Part shown: in pieces, positions 34,709 through 43,357 of the stretch | How positions within the stretch are numbered: position 1 is the stretch's first letter | Layout: each line of letters begins with the position of its first letter | From: Secundilactobacillus folii | GTDB taxonomy: Bacteria; Bacillota; Bacilli; Lactobacillales; Lactobacillaceae | Direction: 5' to 3' | Length of the DNA: 64,000 bases | NCBI RefSeq assembly: GCF_009720675.1 | Contig: NZ_WNJO01000010.1 | Location: forward strand, 1-64,000 | Position numbers and translations under genes: made by a program | The notes under the pieces: model-generated | Seen by the model: the letters and a program-made list of their open reading frames with translations, nothing else | Database searches by the model: none | Told to the model about the DNA's origin: nothing

Positions 34709-36121
34709 TTGGATAATTGGATAAAAAAACAGGCGTTGATCAACCCTAACAGGCTGGCAGTTGATGACGGGACAACGCGCTATACCTTTGCGGAAATGGC
34801 ACCCATTGTTGCTGATTTGGCGGGCAAGGTAGATTCACTGACGAATAATCAGCGGGTGGCGATTGAAACTGATAATTCGCTCAACGGCTACTTGATGGCG
34901 TTGGCTGTTTTAGCCAGTGGCCGGACTATCCTGTGGTTAAATCGACGATTAGCCCCCGAAGAAATTGAACGTCAATTAACAGATGCGGCAGTCGACTTAT
35001 TGTTGGTTGCAGATGAAATGGCTGACTTTAAGTTTTCTGTAATGACCTATCGATTTAGTCAGGTGCAAAGTTTGCCGATTGAAAAGCCCAAAATGATTGC
35101 TCAATTCGCCGACGATGCAGTTGCCAGCATTATGTATACTTCTGGCACTACGGGCGCACCAAAAGGGGTCTTGCAGACCTTCAACAATCATTTTTCGTCA
35201 GCGGTTTCTTCAGCTTTAAATTTAGGCCTTTCCTCTCATGATGAATGGCTATGTACTGTACCAATCTTTCACATTAGCGGCTTTTCCATTATGATGCGTG
35301 GCCTGATCTATGGCATGGCGGTGCGTCTGGTCGACCATTTTGATGCGGCTACCATCAATCAAATTCTGGTCAAGGAGCCGATTTCAATGATTTCAGTAGT
35401 GCCCTACATGCTAAAACGTTTGTTGACCGAGCAGGAAAATACCGGGACACCTTATACTGCCAACTTTCGAGGAATGTTGCTAGGGGGCGGACCAATTGAC
35501 CGCCAAGCTTTAGAGCGCTGTCAACGGCTGGATCTATCAGTAGTTCAATCCTATGGAATGACGGAAACCTGTTCGCAAATTATTGCGTTAAATTACGCGG
35601 ATGCGGCTGATGAACTTGGATCCGTTGGTAAGCCCTTGTTTTTGACACAACTGAAGTTAGATAGCGATGGCGAAGTGTTGTTGAAAACACCGGCTTTGAC
35701 ACCTGGTTATTTGAATCGGCCAGAAGCTTTAGCAAATAAAAAAGTTAATGGCTGGTACCAAACTGGGGATATTGGGCATTTGGACGCTGATGGTTTCCTT
35801 TTCATCGACGGTCGAAAAGATGACATGATTATTTCGGGAGGCGAGAATGTTTTTCCTAACGAAATTGAGAATGCCTATGCTGATTTTCCGGGATTAGAGG
35901 CGATTGCGGTCGTTAAGAAAGCCGACCCAAAGTGGGATCAGGTTCCAGTGGCGTTTTACGTGGCGGAAGAAGACTTGAGTGAACAAGCACTGGTTGCATA
36001 CGGTCGAAAGCATCTAGCGCATTACAAGGTACCAAAAGCTTTTTACCGGATCGCAAAATTACCAATGAATGCTGGGGGTAAGGTTCAGCGATATCGGTTG
36101 ATTAATACGCTTGAACGATGA
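34709..36121 (+). CDS. menE: o-Succinylbenzoate-CoA ligase
   Basis: An adenylate-forming (ANL superfamily) ligase of 470 residues that activates o-succinylbenzoate with CoA and ATP. The P-loop motif YTSGTTGAPKG is at about 150, SYGMTETCSQ in the core, and YQTGDIGHLDADGFLFIDGRKDDMIISGGENVFPNEIE near the hinge. The length agrees with MenE, which is shorter than typical fatty acyl-CoA ligases. It starts at TTG 34709 after TAGGAAG, with no better ATG. It sits directly behind menB, giving two consecutive steps (MenE then MenB) and, with the divergent thioesterase, a third. Confidence 0.88.
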   Translation: MDNWIKKQALINPNRLAVDDGTTRYTFAEMAPIVADLAGKVDSLTNNQRVAIETDNSLNGYLMALAVLASGRTILWLNRRLAPEEIERQLTDAAVDLLLVADEMADFKFSVMTYRFSQVQSLPIEKPKMIAQFADDAVASIMYTSGTTGAPKGVLQTFNNHFSSAVSSALNLGLSSHDEWLCTVPIFHISGFSIMMRGLIYGMAVRLVDHFDAATINQILVKEPISMISVVPYMLKRLLTEQENTGTPYTANFRGMLLGGGPIDRQALERCQRLDLSVVQSYGMTETCSQIIALNYADAADELGSVGKPLFLTQLKLDSDGEVLLKTPALTPGYLNRPEALANKKVNGWYQTGDIGHLDADGFLFIDGRKDDMIISGGENVFPNEIENAYADFPGLEAIAVVKKADPKWDQVPVAFYVAEEDLSEQALVAYGRKHLAHYKVPKAFYRIAKLPMNAGGKVQRYRLINTLER

Positions 36122-36236
36122 GTCAAAAAATCTTGAAAGGGTAATTCTTTTTATTTTCAAATCAAGTATCGAATCAAAGACTTATCATTTGGCTAGTTTA
36201 AAGCCATGCAAAAACTCAGATCGGGGATGTATAGCG

Positions 36237-36283
36237 ATATAAAAAGTGGATTCTTACATTTTTGGGGAATCTACTTTTTATAT
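36237..36283 (+). terminator. Terminator after menE
   Basis: A perfect 17-bp inverted repeat (ATATAAAAAGTGGATTC with its complement). It is symmetrical and about 115 bases after the menE stop. Confidence 0.8.
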
Positions 36284-36378
36284 TGCTAAATGCCATGCTC
36301 CTAGTGCGTTTTGTCACAATCACTAATATCTTTTATTACATTTTTCACTAAAGCCTTCAATTTTACAAGTTTTTTTCG

Positions 36379-36650
36379 TATAATAACGGCAAAGAGCAAT
36401 TATTTAAAATACCCAATGTTTCCTATTGTACGAAATTTAACTTTTGATGTATGATGTTCTTATACCGCGCCGTAATTAGATTACTCATGTACGCTAATCT
36501 GATGAATCAAAAGTACTTCTCCCTATTGAAACTTTTTTAAACTAAATGTGTTCCCCCGTATTACTCACTATTAGTTGTTCGTCAGAATATTTAGCTTGAG
36601 TATTGGTTATGGCGTCAAAAGCTCTGAACAATTCCCGGTTCAGGGCTTTT
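36379..36650 (+). ncRNA. Candidate small RNA locus
   Basis: In the 855-bp space without genes there is a perfect -10 TATAAT (36379-36384), then a structured stretch: ACTTTTGAT (36440-36448) pairs with ATCAAAAGT (36505-36514), enclosing AGATTA/TAATCT. A good terminator closes it at 36614-36651 (AAAAGCTCTGAAC with GGTTCAGGGCTTTT and a T-rich tail). No convincing protein frame fits: the 116-codon frame starting at 36575 overlaps the terminator and has no ribosome site. The -35 is poor. A regulatory RNA of about 260 nt is possible. Confidence 0.35.
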
Positions 36651-36651
36651 C
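36614..36651 (+). terminator. Terminator in the menE-pip interval
   Basis: AAAAGCTCTGAAC pairs with GGTTCAGGGCTTTT across a short loop and is followed by a T-rich run. No protein-coding gene lies directly upstream. Confidence 0.75.
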
Positions 36652-36888
36652 TTTTTGCCCTTTTAGAATGGAAGGTTTTAAAACGTATCCAGTGTTTATT
36701 GCTGTTATATATAAACTTTACTTTAAATTTCTACCCAGAATGTCATCGAAAAGAGCTTGCAGCAAAACTGCCTTATTGACAAGAATGTCACTCATCTCTT
36801 CACTGAAAAACTTGCGCTGGTCTTTATCACTTCTGGGCGTTAACCCTAAATTAAACGAGTGTCAAGAATCAGATCCCGGCTGTATCGC

Positions 36889-36923
36889 AAAAAAGGAAAC
36901 TCCCCAAGTTCAGGAATTTCCTT
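36889..36923 (-). terminator. Terminator of the prolyl aminopeptidase gene
   Basis: On the minus strand AAGGAAATTCCTGAAC pairs with the GTTTCCTT side and runs into six T residues, about 55 bases after the stop. Confidence 0.75.
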
Positions 36924-36976
36924 AGTGGGTCACTATCTTCTGGAATTTAACCGAGTCTTAGCAGATAGTCTGCTGG

Positions 36977-37855
36977 TCAATCATTTTCTTTTAACCAGTG
37001 ATCCAGTACGCTAATGAATTCATCGTGCTGATCCAGTAAAGCTAAATGACGGCTGTTCGCAAACAGGTGCCATTTGGCACCCGGAATGTGGTCGTAAACG
37101 GACTTGGCGATCAGTGGCGTGCACAGATCATCGGTACCGTTGGTGACTAAAACGGGAACGTGGATCTTCTTTAAATCATCGGTCACGTCATAATCACTGA
37201 TGGTGCCATTTTCGGTGAATTCATTTGGCCCTTCAGCAATCAGGCTAGCCCGTTTACCATTGGTTTCTCGCCGCAACGGTTCCGGTGAATTCTCGTCTGG
37301 ATCATCCCAGCAATAACGTTCCATGTAACGGTCGTTAGCTGCCAAGTACTTAGGTCCGGAAAAATTTCCTGTCCGTTCGGCTTCAGCAATGGCTTCACGG
37401 TCTTCATAGCTGAGGTACGAGATCAGGCGGTGCTGTTCCTGCGTCCAAAGCTTAATGGAGGCGGGTGAACCGTCGATCATGACACTTTTAACACCGGTTT
37501 GGTCATACTGGGTCAGGTACAGCATTTCCAGCATGCCACCCCACGATTGACCTAACATATGTATCTGGTCGAGATGCAGGTATTTCCGTAACGCAATCAA
37601 CTCTTCCGCCCAGGTCTCTTTGACGTACACGCTCTCATCTTCAGGCAATGAAGACTTGCCGCAGCCCACTTGATCGTACATGATCAGCTGGCGGCCAGTT
37701 TCAGCGTAATCGTCCAGCAGTTCAAAATAGTTGTGTGAGGAGCCAGGTCCTCCGTGGATCAGTAGTAAAGGCGCCTTTCCAGGGGTTTGTTCACCGACGA
37801 TGCGGTAGTAAGTTTTATACCCGCGAAATGGCATGTAACCTTCTTTGATTTTCAT
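36977..37855 (-). CDS. pip: Proline iminopeptidase (alpha/beta hydrolase)
   Basis: A cytoplasmic serine peptidase of the S33 family, 292 residues, that removes N-terminal proline from peptides. HGGPGSSHNYF (oxyanion hole), MYDQVGCGKSS, the nucleophile elbow GQSWGG, and late Asp/His in TNGTDDLC and NSRHLAL are all present. The pattern follows PepI/PIP of lactobacilli closely. It is a single gene with its own terminator. It contributes to casein- or plant-peptide use in lactic acid bacteria. Confidence 0.9.
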   Translation of the reverse strand: MKIKEGYMPFRGYKTYYRIVGEQTPGKAPLLLIHGGPGSSHNYFELLDDYAETGRQLIMYDQVGCGKSSLPEDESVYVKETWAEELIALRKYLHLDQIHMLGQSWGGMLEMLYLTQYDQTGVKSVMIDGSPASIKLWTQEQHRLISYLSYEDREAIAEAERTGNFSGPKYLAANDRYMERYCWDDPDENSPEPLRRETNGKRASLIAEGPNEFTENGTISDYDVTDDLKKIHVPVLVTNGTDDLCTPLIAKSVYDHIPGAKWHLFANSRHLALLDQHDEFISVLDHWLKEND

Positions 37856-38055
37856 TTGATCAGCCCTTCCAGCAATGTGTTTACCACTCGATTGTACCGC
37901 TTCTAGACAGGTCCAGTCACGTAAATATTAAAAATTGATGAGTTATTAAAATGCTTTTCAACTGCATTTAGTCCGATAGTCTGTACCGGATATTGCCTCA
38001 CATTCATCATGAACGGCATTGTTTTGCCATTCCATGCTATCGTGTTGCTTGAAAG

Positions 38056-38083
38056 TGCCATGAGAAATGGCATAGAATATAAT
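38056..38083 (+). promoter_or_regulatory. GNAT promoter with palindrome
   Basis: TGCCAT-GAGAA-ATGGCA (38056-38072) is a perfect 6-bp inverted repeat just upstream of a -10 TATAAT (38078-38083). The position between the expected -35 and -10 suggests an operator. The -35 match is poor. Confidence 0.4.
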
Positions 38084-38117
38084 TGGTGGTATCGATAACA
38101 CATATGTGGAGTGGTGA

Positions 38118-38642
38118 ATGCTTATGGCAGATGAAATGATAGCATTAACAGAAGCTGATTTAGCAGAATTACGCGCAATCAGTTTAGAAACGTTTAGCGA
38201 TACTTTTGGCCCGTTTAATTCTGATGAGGACATGAAGACTTACTTGGACAATGCTTATAGTTTGAAGACTCTGCAAGCAGAAATGGATAATCCTAACTCG
38301 CAGTTTTATTTTTTGAAGCATGATAACAATATCGTCGGCTATCTGAAACTTAACGTTGGCGACGCCCAGTCTGAAGAGCAGGGCGGTGACGCACTGGAAG
38401 TTGAACGGATCTACGTTCGACCGGGTTTCAAACGGCGCGGGTACGGCGGCCAAATGATGAAGTTCGCTCTCAGCCGTGGTTATCAGCTTGGTAAGCAGTT
38501 TGTTTGGCTGGGTGTGTGGGAACGAAATCACGCTGCTCAAAAATTTTATGAGCAATTTGGCTTTGAAATGTTTGATGATCATCTGTTTATGCTGGGTAAT
38601 TCCCGCCAGCGCGACGTTTTGATGAAGAAACAACTAGGGTAA
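38118..38642 (+). CDS. GNAT-family N-acetyltransferase
   Basis: An acetyl-CoA dependent N-acetyltransferase of 174 residues. The acetyl-CoA pyrophosphate loop is RPGFKRRGYGGQMM, preceded by the beta-4 strand VERIYV; WERNHAAQKFYEQFGF is the usual C-terminal motif of RimI/PaiA-type members. The N-terminal part (DTFGPFNSDEDMKTYLDNAYS) matches lactobacillar enzymes annotated as PaiA-like, which in B. subtilis acetylate polyamines. The substrate is not certain. ATG 38118 follows GGAG; ATG 38124 is a possible alternative. It is transcribed alone and ends at a terminator. Confidence 0.87.
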   Translation: MLMADEMIALTEADLAELRAISLETFSDTFGPFNSDEDMKTYLDNAYSLKTLQAEMDNPNSQFYFLKHDNNIVGYLKLNVGDAQSEEQGGDALEVERIYVRPGFKRRGYGGQMMKFALSRGYQLGKQFVWLGVWERNHAAQKFYEQFGFEMFDDHLFMLGNSRQRDVLMKKQLG

Positions 38643-38654
38643 ATGAATCCGTGG

Positions 38655-38682
38655 TGACGTTCGAAAGTGAGCGTCATTTTTT
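38655..38682 (+). terminator. Terminator of the GNAT gene
   Basis: TGACGTTC pairs with GAGCGTCA, followed by six T residues. Confidence 0.88.
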
Positions 38683-38808
38683 AATTCTGAACATGTTATT
38701 AAAGGGACTCTCGCGAATCCCAGGGAAATTTTCATCGTTTTCACTCCCAATCCAGGGCCAATTTCACGTAAAATAGAGTTAGAAATTATTCACGGGAGAA
38801 TTGAACAA

Positions 38809-40146
38809 ATGTCTTCACAAAAATTGAGTCTTCATAACCTTATTTTTATTGGGATGATGCTGTTTGGCTTGTTTTTTGGTGCTGGAAACCTAATCTTTCC
38901 AGTTTTCGTAGGCCAGCAGGCAGGTACTAATTATTGGCCGGCCATGATTGGTTTTCTGATTTCGGGGGTTGGGCTTCCGTTACTGGGAGTGGCAGCCATC
39001 GGAATCACTAAATCCGAAGGGGTGTTCCAGCTCGCCCAGCGCGTGAGTCGGCCTTACGCCTACGTTTTCACCGTTTTGCTTTACCTCTGTATCGGACCGT
39101 TGTTTGCGTTGCCCCGGCTGGCCTCCATCTCGTTTGAAGTGGGGTTGAGCCCCTTTGTTGACAGCCATCAACAGACGTTTGGGTTGCTGGTGTACTCGAT
39201 CTTGTTCTTTCTGCTAGCCTGGTGGTTTGCACGCAAACCGAGCAAAATCATGGTCTACGTTGGCAAGTTTTTGACACCGGCCTTTTTGATTTTGTTAGCT
39301 GCTTTGCTCCTCATGGTGTTGATTAAGCCAATGGGACACGGTGCTAGTCCAGTGGGTGAATACGCAACCGTGCCATTAGCCACCGGTTTTACAGCGGGTT
39401 ATTCCACCATGGATGCCCTGGCAGCTTTGGCATTTGGTATTATTGTGGTCAATGCGATCCGCCAGTTAGGAGTAACTTCTCCGACCAGAATTGCGACTGA
39501 TACCATTCGTGCCGGTAGTATTGCGGTTGCCTTAATGGCAGTGATTTATGGGCTACTCGGTTTACTGGGACGAAACGCGTTAGGGCGTTTTTCACGGGCA
39601 ACTAATGGCGGTCCAGTACTAGCTAACGTTGCCCACGCCTATTTTGGTAGTTTTGGTAACATTTTGTTGGCGTTATTGGTAATCGTGGCGTGCCTAAAAA
39701 CCGCCATTGGTCTCATAACCGCCTTTGGTGACACCTTTAAGGAACTCTTTGCCCGGGCATCGTATCCGTGGCTGATTATTTTTGCCAGTGCGGCACCGTT
39801 GCTTTTTGCCAATATTGGCTTAGATCGTTTACTGGCCTTTTCAACGCCGCTGCTGTACTTTATCTATCCGTTAGCTATCACCCTGATTTTAATGGGATTG
39901 CTGACCCGCTTCCTAGGTGAATCACGCTGGTTATTTGTGACGGTGACGGTTTTTACGGTTATTCCAGCGGTGCTGGATGGGTTAAATGCACTGCCAGCGA
40001 CTTTACACCATGGTTGGATTGTCAGTCTGCTGCACCTTGGCCAGTTTTTGCCCGGATTCAGCGTTGGCTTGGGCTGGACGGTTCCAGCGTTGATTGGGCT
40101 GTTAGTAGGTTGGATATTGTCTTTTAGCGCTGGTGAGATACGATAA
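38809..40146 (+). CDS. brnQ: Branched-chain amino acid transporter (LIVCS family)
   Basis: A sodium- or proton-coupled importer of leucine, isoleucine and valine, 445 residues with about 12 membrane segments. The start FIGMMLFGLFFGAGNLIFP is diagnostic for BrnQ, followed by GFLISGVGLPLLG and VAHAYFGSFG. Length and pattern are normal for the family. A single gene ended by a long terminator. Many lactobacilli are auxotrophic for branched-chain amino acids, which fits. Confidence 0.93.
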   Translation: MSSQKLSLHNLIFIGMMLFGLFFGAGNLIFPVFVGQQAGTNYWPAMIGFLISGVGLPLLGVAAIGITKSEGVFQLAQRVSRPYAYVFTVLLYLCIGPLFALPRLASISFEVGLSPFVDSHQQTFGLLVYSILFFLLAWWFARKPSKIMVYVGKFLTPAFLILLAALLLMVLIKPMGHGASPVGEYATVPLATGFTAGYSTMDALAALAFGIIVVNAIRQLGVTSPTRIATDTIRAGSIAVALMAVIYGLLGLLGRNALGRFSRATNGGPVLANVAHAYFGSFGNILLALLVIVACLKTAIGLITAFGDTFKELFARASYPWLIIFASAAPLLFANIGLDRLLAFSTPLLYFIYPLAITLILMGLLTRFLGESRWLFVTVTVFTVIPAVLDGLNALPATLHHGWIVSLLHLGQFLPGFSVGLGWTVPALIGLLVGWILSFSAGEIR

Positions 40147-40152
40147 TACATT

Positions 40153-40198
40153 AAGTTAAAATGCACCACAGCCTGGTTGCTGTGATGCATTTTAACTT
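40153..40198 (+). terminator. Terminator of brnQ
   Basis: A near-perfect 20-bp inverted repeat (AAGTTAAAATGCACCACAGC). It is symmetrical, so it may also serve the convergent dehydrogenase gene. Confidence 0.88.
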
Positions 40199-40258
40199 GT
40201 ATTTATTCAATAAATTGAAATCACTAAATATTTCTAAATTAGTAAATTACAATAAATT

Positions 40259-41221
40259 TTATTTTAGTGAATCGTTATTCTTAGATAAATTAGCTTTGAG
40301 TAAGCTCATTAACTCTTTATCACGCTGTCGAATTATTTTTTTACCATTTTTAGCAGACCAATCAAAGAACCCTTTACCAGTCTTCAAACCAAGGCTATTT
40401 TCAGCGACTAGTTTTTCTAGAGAAGGATCAGTTCCAGTTTCAGCCGACAAATCTGCATAAATATATGAACTTATATTTTTAAAAATATCAAGTCCACCAA
40501 GGTCAGCACTGGCCACCGGGCCAACTAGATTCCACCGTCGACCCAAACTGTATCTAACAATATCATCCACAGATTGAGGGGAGGCGATGCCTTGGCGGAT
40601 TATATTGAATGCCTCCCGTAAAACGGCCATTTGAATGCGGTTACCCACAAAACCAAGTGATTCTTTTTTTAAAGGGACAGCATGCTTTCCAATATGATTC
40701 ATTAATTCAACGGTTATATTAACTGTTTTTTGACTGGTCTTAGCTCCAGGCACAATTTCCACGAGTGGCATTAGTTGAGCTGGATTCCAAAAGTGCGCAA
40801 CTACAAAACGTTCAGGCTTTGACAAGATAGATTGAATTTCTGTTGGACTTAGACCAGAAGTGTTAGTGGCCAATATAGTATCATCCGTGACATAATTTTC
40901 GACTTTTTTCCAAACAGATTTTTTTACGGCCATATTTTCAGAAACAGATTCAATTACATAATCAACGGAAGATAAAGCATCTTCATAGTTAGTTGTGAAA
41001 TGAAGTCGGTTTATAATTTCAACATCAGGTTCGGTTAAAATATTAGCACTATTAAAGATCTCTAAATCTTTTTTGATATTCTTAAAACCCTCATTGAGAG
41101 CTTTTGTAGAGGTATCTAATACGTTAACTGAATAGCCTTTTAGTGCAAAAAGAAGCGCTATTGCGTGGCCCATCGTTCCTGCACCAATGTTTGTAATAGT
41201 TTTAATTTTTTTGATTGTCAT
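40259..41221 (-). CDS. 3-hydroxyacyl-CoA dehydrogenase-family protein
   Basis: An NAD-dependent dehydrogenase of 320 residues with the two domains of the 3HCDH family. The Rossmann motif is NIGAGTMGHAIA, the catalytic regions are ATNTSGLSPTEI and VVAHFWNPAQLMPLVEIVP, and the C-terminal domain has GFVGNRIQMAVLREA and GLKTGKGFFDW. HFWNP rather than HFFNP, with the longer LMPLVEIVPG, is closer to the L-carnitine/L-gulonate dehydrogenase branch, so the substrate may be a free 3-hydroxy acid rather than a CoA ester. It is AT-rich like the operon across from it. It forms one flank of the putative metabolite cluster, probably controlled by the TetR protein next to it. Confidence 0.82.
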   Translation of the reverse strand: MTIKKIKTITNIGAGTMGHAIALLFALKGYSVNVLDTSTKALNEGFKNIKKDLEIFNSANILTEPDVEIINRLHFTTNYEDALSSVDYVIESVSENMAVKKSVWKKVENYVTDDTILATNTSGLSPTEIQSILSKPERFVVAHFWNPAQLMPLVEIVPGAKTSQKTVNITVELMNHIGKHAVPLKKESLGFVGNRIQMAVLREAFNIIRQGIASPQSVDDIVRYSLGRRWNLVGPVASADLGGLDIFKNISSYIYADLSAETGTDPSLEKLVAENSLGLKTGKGFFDWSAKNGKKIIRQRDKELMSLLKANLSKNNDSLK

Positions 41222-41605
41222 AAGAAGTTCCTCTCAGACGGTGGCCAAATTCATATTTTTTATTTCACAAGGAAGGCTATTTTTGTTACAAGTTTATAAC
41301 TATTTTTATTAAATTACAATAATTAAATTTAAATGGTTAACGCTTTAATCTAAAATAAAACTATATAAAGTCTGAATTATTGAGACCAATACGAATATAG
41401 GAATATATAACACTTTTTTTTTTTATATTTAAAGGTATTTTAAAAATAATATAATTTGTGAAGATATATACAAATAAGCAACAAAACCAAAGAGTTCTGT
41501 TGCTTATTTGTATAAAAAATCAATCAATGTCCATGTAAAGTATAATTATTTGATGCTACGATTTAATCGTTGAGAGGGGTTTAGAAAACTAAACGCAGCT
41601 CAATA
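41222..41605. other. AT-rich gap between dehydrogenase and regulator genes
   Basis: No gene is seen. It holds a run of T residues near 41408-41418, the inverted repeat at 41468-41513, and on the minus strand a -10-like TATACT (41539-41544) followed at once by ATGGACAT (41527-41534), the same octamer found in the regulator-operon intergenic region at 42225-42232. Confidence 0.6.
41468..41513 (-). terminator. 16-bp perfect inverted repeat
   Basis: ATACAAATAAGCAACA and its exact complement enclose 14 bases. It probably terminates the TetR gene, about 90 bases after its stop. Since it may also lie in the leader of the dehydrogenase transcript, an attenuating role is possible. Confidence 0.6.
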
Positions 41606-42193
41606 TTAGAAATTTGAAGGTGGCCAAAGTGGAGCAGGAAGGCTATTTGAATAGGCGCGAATTACCGTGTCAATTGCTTCGCTTGTACCAATTGTTAGTG
41701 CCCACTGAATAGAATTAAGAGCTAAGACTGCATAAGATAAACAAAGATAGTCAGCTTCCAAGTGTGAAGGTTCTGATTTAGTAATGAAGGTTAAATGGTC
41801 ATGATAGGTAGATTTTAAAATATCCATTAAATCATCCCATAAGTAATGGTTATTTGTTTTTACCTTAAACATAGCTAGCATAGCCTCTCGGTCTTTGAAA
41901 ATAGTTAAATAGAAAGTTCGCATGGATGCTGAACTATCAGTGGGTAAAACGGGTTTCTTAAAACGTTTCGTTAGTGCAAGCTGAAATTTATTAATTAAGT
42001 TTTCACTAATGATATCTGCAAGTTGGTACTTGTCCGCATAGTGAGCATAGAACGTTTTGTGATTAATCAAAGCTTCGTCCAAAATATTTTGGACTGTTAT
42101 GCGCTCAAAGGATTTATTTTTTAGCAGTGAAATGAAAGCCCTTTCAATTGTTGTTTTTGTTTTAATAACCCGGAGATCTTTTGAATTACTCAT
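41606..42193 (-). CDS. TetR/AcrR-family transcriptional regulator
   Basis: A DNA-binding regulator of 195 residues. The N-terminal helix-turn-helix is clear (KTTIERAFISLLKNKSFERI, TVQNILDEALINHKTFYAHYADK). The C-terminal part resembles the DhaS-like group of TetR proteins (LINKF...RTFYLTIFKDREAMLAMF). It reads away from the eight-gene operon across 109 bp, the usual place for a local regulator. Its ligand is probably a substrate or product of the cluster; this is inference. GGAGGTAAG precedes its ATG. Confidence 0.87.
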   Translation of the reverse strand: MSNSKDLRVIKTKTTIERAFISLLKNKSFERITVQNILDEALINHKTFYAHYADKYQLADIISENLINKFQLALTKRFKKPVLPTDSSASMRTFYLTIFKDREAMLAMFKVKTNNHYLWDDLMDILKSTYHDHLTFITKSEPSHLEADYLCLSYAVLALNSIQWALTIGTSEAIDTVIRAYSNSLPAPLWPPSNF

Positions 42194-42224
42194 GTCTTAC
42201 CTCCTTAACAAATATTTTAGAGTA

Positions 42225-42232
42225 ATGGACAT
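42225..42232. promoter_or_regulatory. Candidate operator ATGGACAT
   Basis: The octamer ATGGACAT, with overlapping palindrome ACATGT, lies between the TetR gene and the operon. The same octamer is on the minus strand at 41527-41534, upstream of the dehydrogenase gene. Only two copies are seen, so this is suggestive. Confidence 0.3.
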
Positions 42233-42302
42233 GTGAAAGCAACGAATGAATGGTAATCAAAGCATTAAATTTCTAAATTCAAAATAAATTGGAGGTGTCA
42301 AA

Positions 42303-43307
42303 ATGGACTTTATCACAAAATTACGCAAGCGAATTTCTGATAAGCCTGTTCGAATTATTTATCCTGAAGGCACGGACTTAAGGATTCTTATTGCTGCTGT
42401 TAAAGTGAATGCTGAAAAAAATGTTAAACCGATTTTAATTGGTCCTGAGAGTGAGATTGTTTCTCAAGCAGAGTCAGAAAATGTTTCTTTGGATGGAATT
42501 GAAATTATCGATCCGTCACATTTTGAAAAGCTTGATGATTACGTTCAGTTGTTTGCCAAGGAAACAGGTTTTCCAGAGATAGCTGCTAGGGTAGTTATTA
42601 AGAAGCCTCTTGGATTAGGGGCAGCAATGATACGCTTTGGTGATGCTGATGCTATGGTTGCTGGTGCGATTAATACAAGTGCCGATGTAATTCAGAATAG
42701 TAAACAGATTATCGGCTTAAAAAAAGGTATTAGTGCGCCATCGTCATTAATGGTAATGCAAACGCCTCATTACCAAGGTGCTGGCGATCATGCTCTGATT
42801 TTCGCCGATCCGGGAGTTAATCCTCATCCGAATTCTTCCGAATTGGCTGATATAGCCATTACTAGCGCACAAAGTGCCGGGCGTTTGTTCGGATGGAAGC
42901 CTAGAGTTGCAATGCTATCATTTTCAACTCAGGGCAGCGCTAAACACCCAGATGTGGAGCATGTTGTTAAAGCATTAGAAATCGCTAAAGAGCGTGCGCC
43001 ACATCTGCAAATAGACGGAGAAATGCAAGCTGATGCCGCTTTGAATCCAGCCGTAGCCCACAGAAAGATGAAAAAGGCTAGCGGAGTAGCAGGAAGGGCC
43101 AATATTCTAATTTTTCCAGACTTAGATGCTGCTAACATCGGTTTTAAACTTGTTCAACAATTAGGTGATGCTAGTGCATATGGCCCATTTCTACTAGGAT
43201 TTAATAAACCCGTGAGTGATTTGTCTCGTGGCTCTACAGTTGATGACATTGTTGGGGTCAGCTTTATGGCGGCTTTGGAATTTCAAGGTCAAAACCAGCA
43301 GATTTAG
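42303..43307 (+). CDS. Phosphate acetyl/acyltransferase (Pta-like)
   Basis: A phosphotransacetylase-family enzyme of 334 residues, which exchanges acyl-CoA and acyl-phosphate. Family marks: IIYPEGTDLRIL, MVAGAINTSADVI, FADPGVNPHPNS, ARVAMLSFSTQGSAKHP-like VAMLSFSTQGSA, DGEMQADAAL and the C-terminal GPFLLGFNKPVSDLSRGSTVDDIV. It is the first gene of the eight-gene operon, after TTGGAGGTG. A housekeeping pta would not be expected here, so it may serve a dedicated acyl group (acetyl, propionyl or butyryl) for the condensing enzyme downstream, or convert a released acyl-CoA to acyl-phosphate. Direction is not known. Confidence 0.85.
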   Translation: MDFITKLRKRISDKPVRIIYPEGTDLRILIAAVKVNAEKNVKPILIGPESEIVSQAESENVSLDGIEIIDPSHFEKLDDYVQLFAKETGFPEIAARVVIKKPLGLGAAMIRFGDADAMVAGAINTSADVIQNSKQIIGLKKGISAPSSLMVMQTPHYQGAGDHALIFADPGVNPHPNSSELADIAITSAQSAGRLFGWKPRVAMLSFSTQGSAKHPDVEHVVKALEIAKERAPHLQIDGEMQADAALNPAVAHRKMKKASGVAGRANILIFPDLDAANIGFKLVQQLGDASAYGPFLLGFNKPVSDLSRGSTVDDIVGVSFMAALEFQGQNQQI

Positions 43308-43357
43308 ACTAGTTATTCTCATGCTAAACAAATTATTTAAAAAAAGAGGTCATTACT

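Noticed and set aside
36575-36925. A 116-codon plus-strand frame in the menE-pip gap
   Set aside because: It overlaps a strong intrinsic terminator (36614-36651) and the inverted repeat at 36889-36923, has no ribosome site and no family resemblance.
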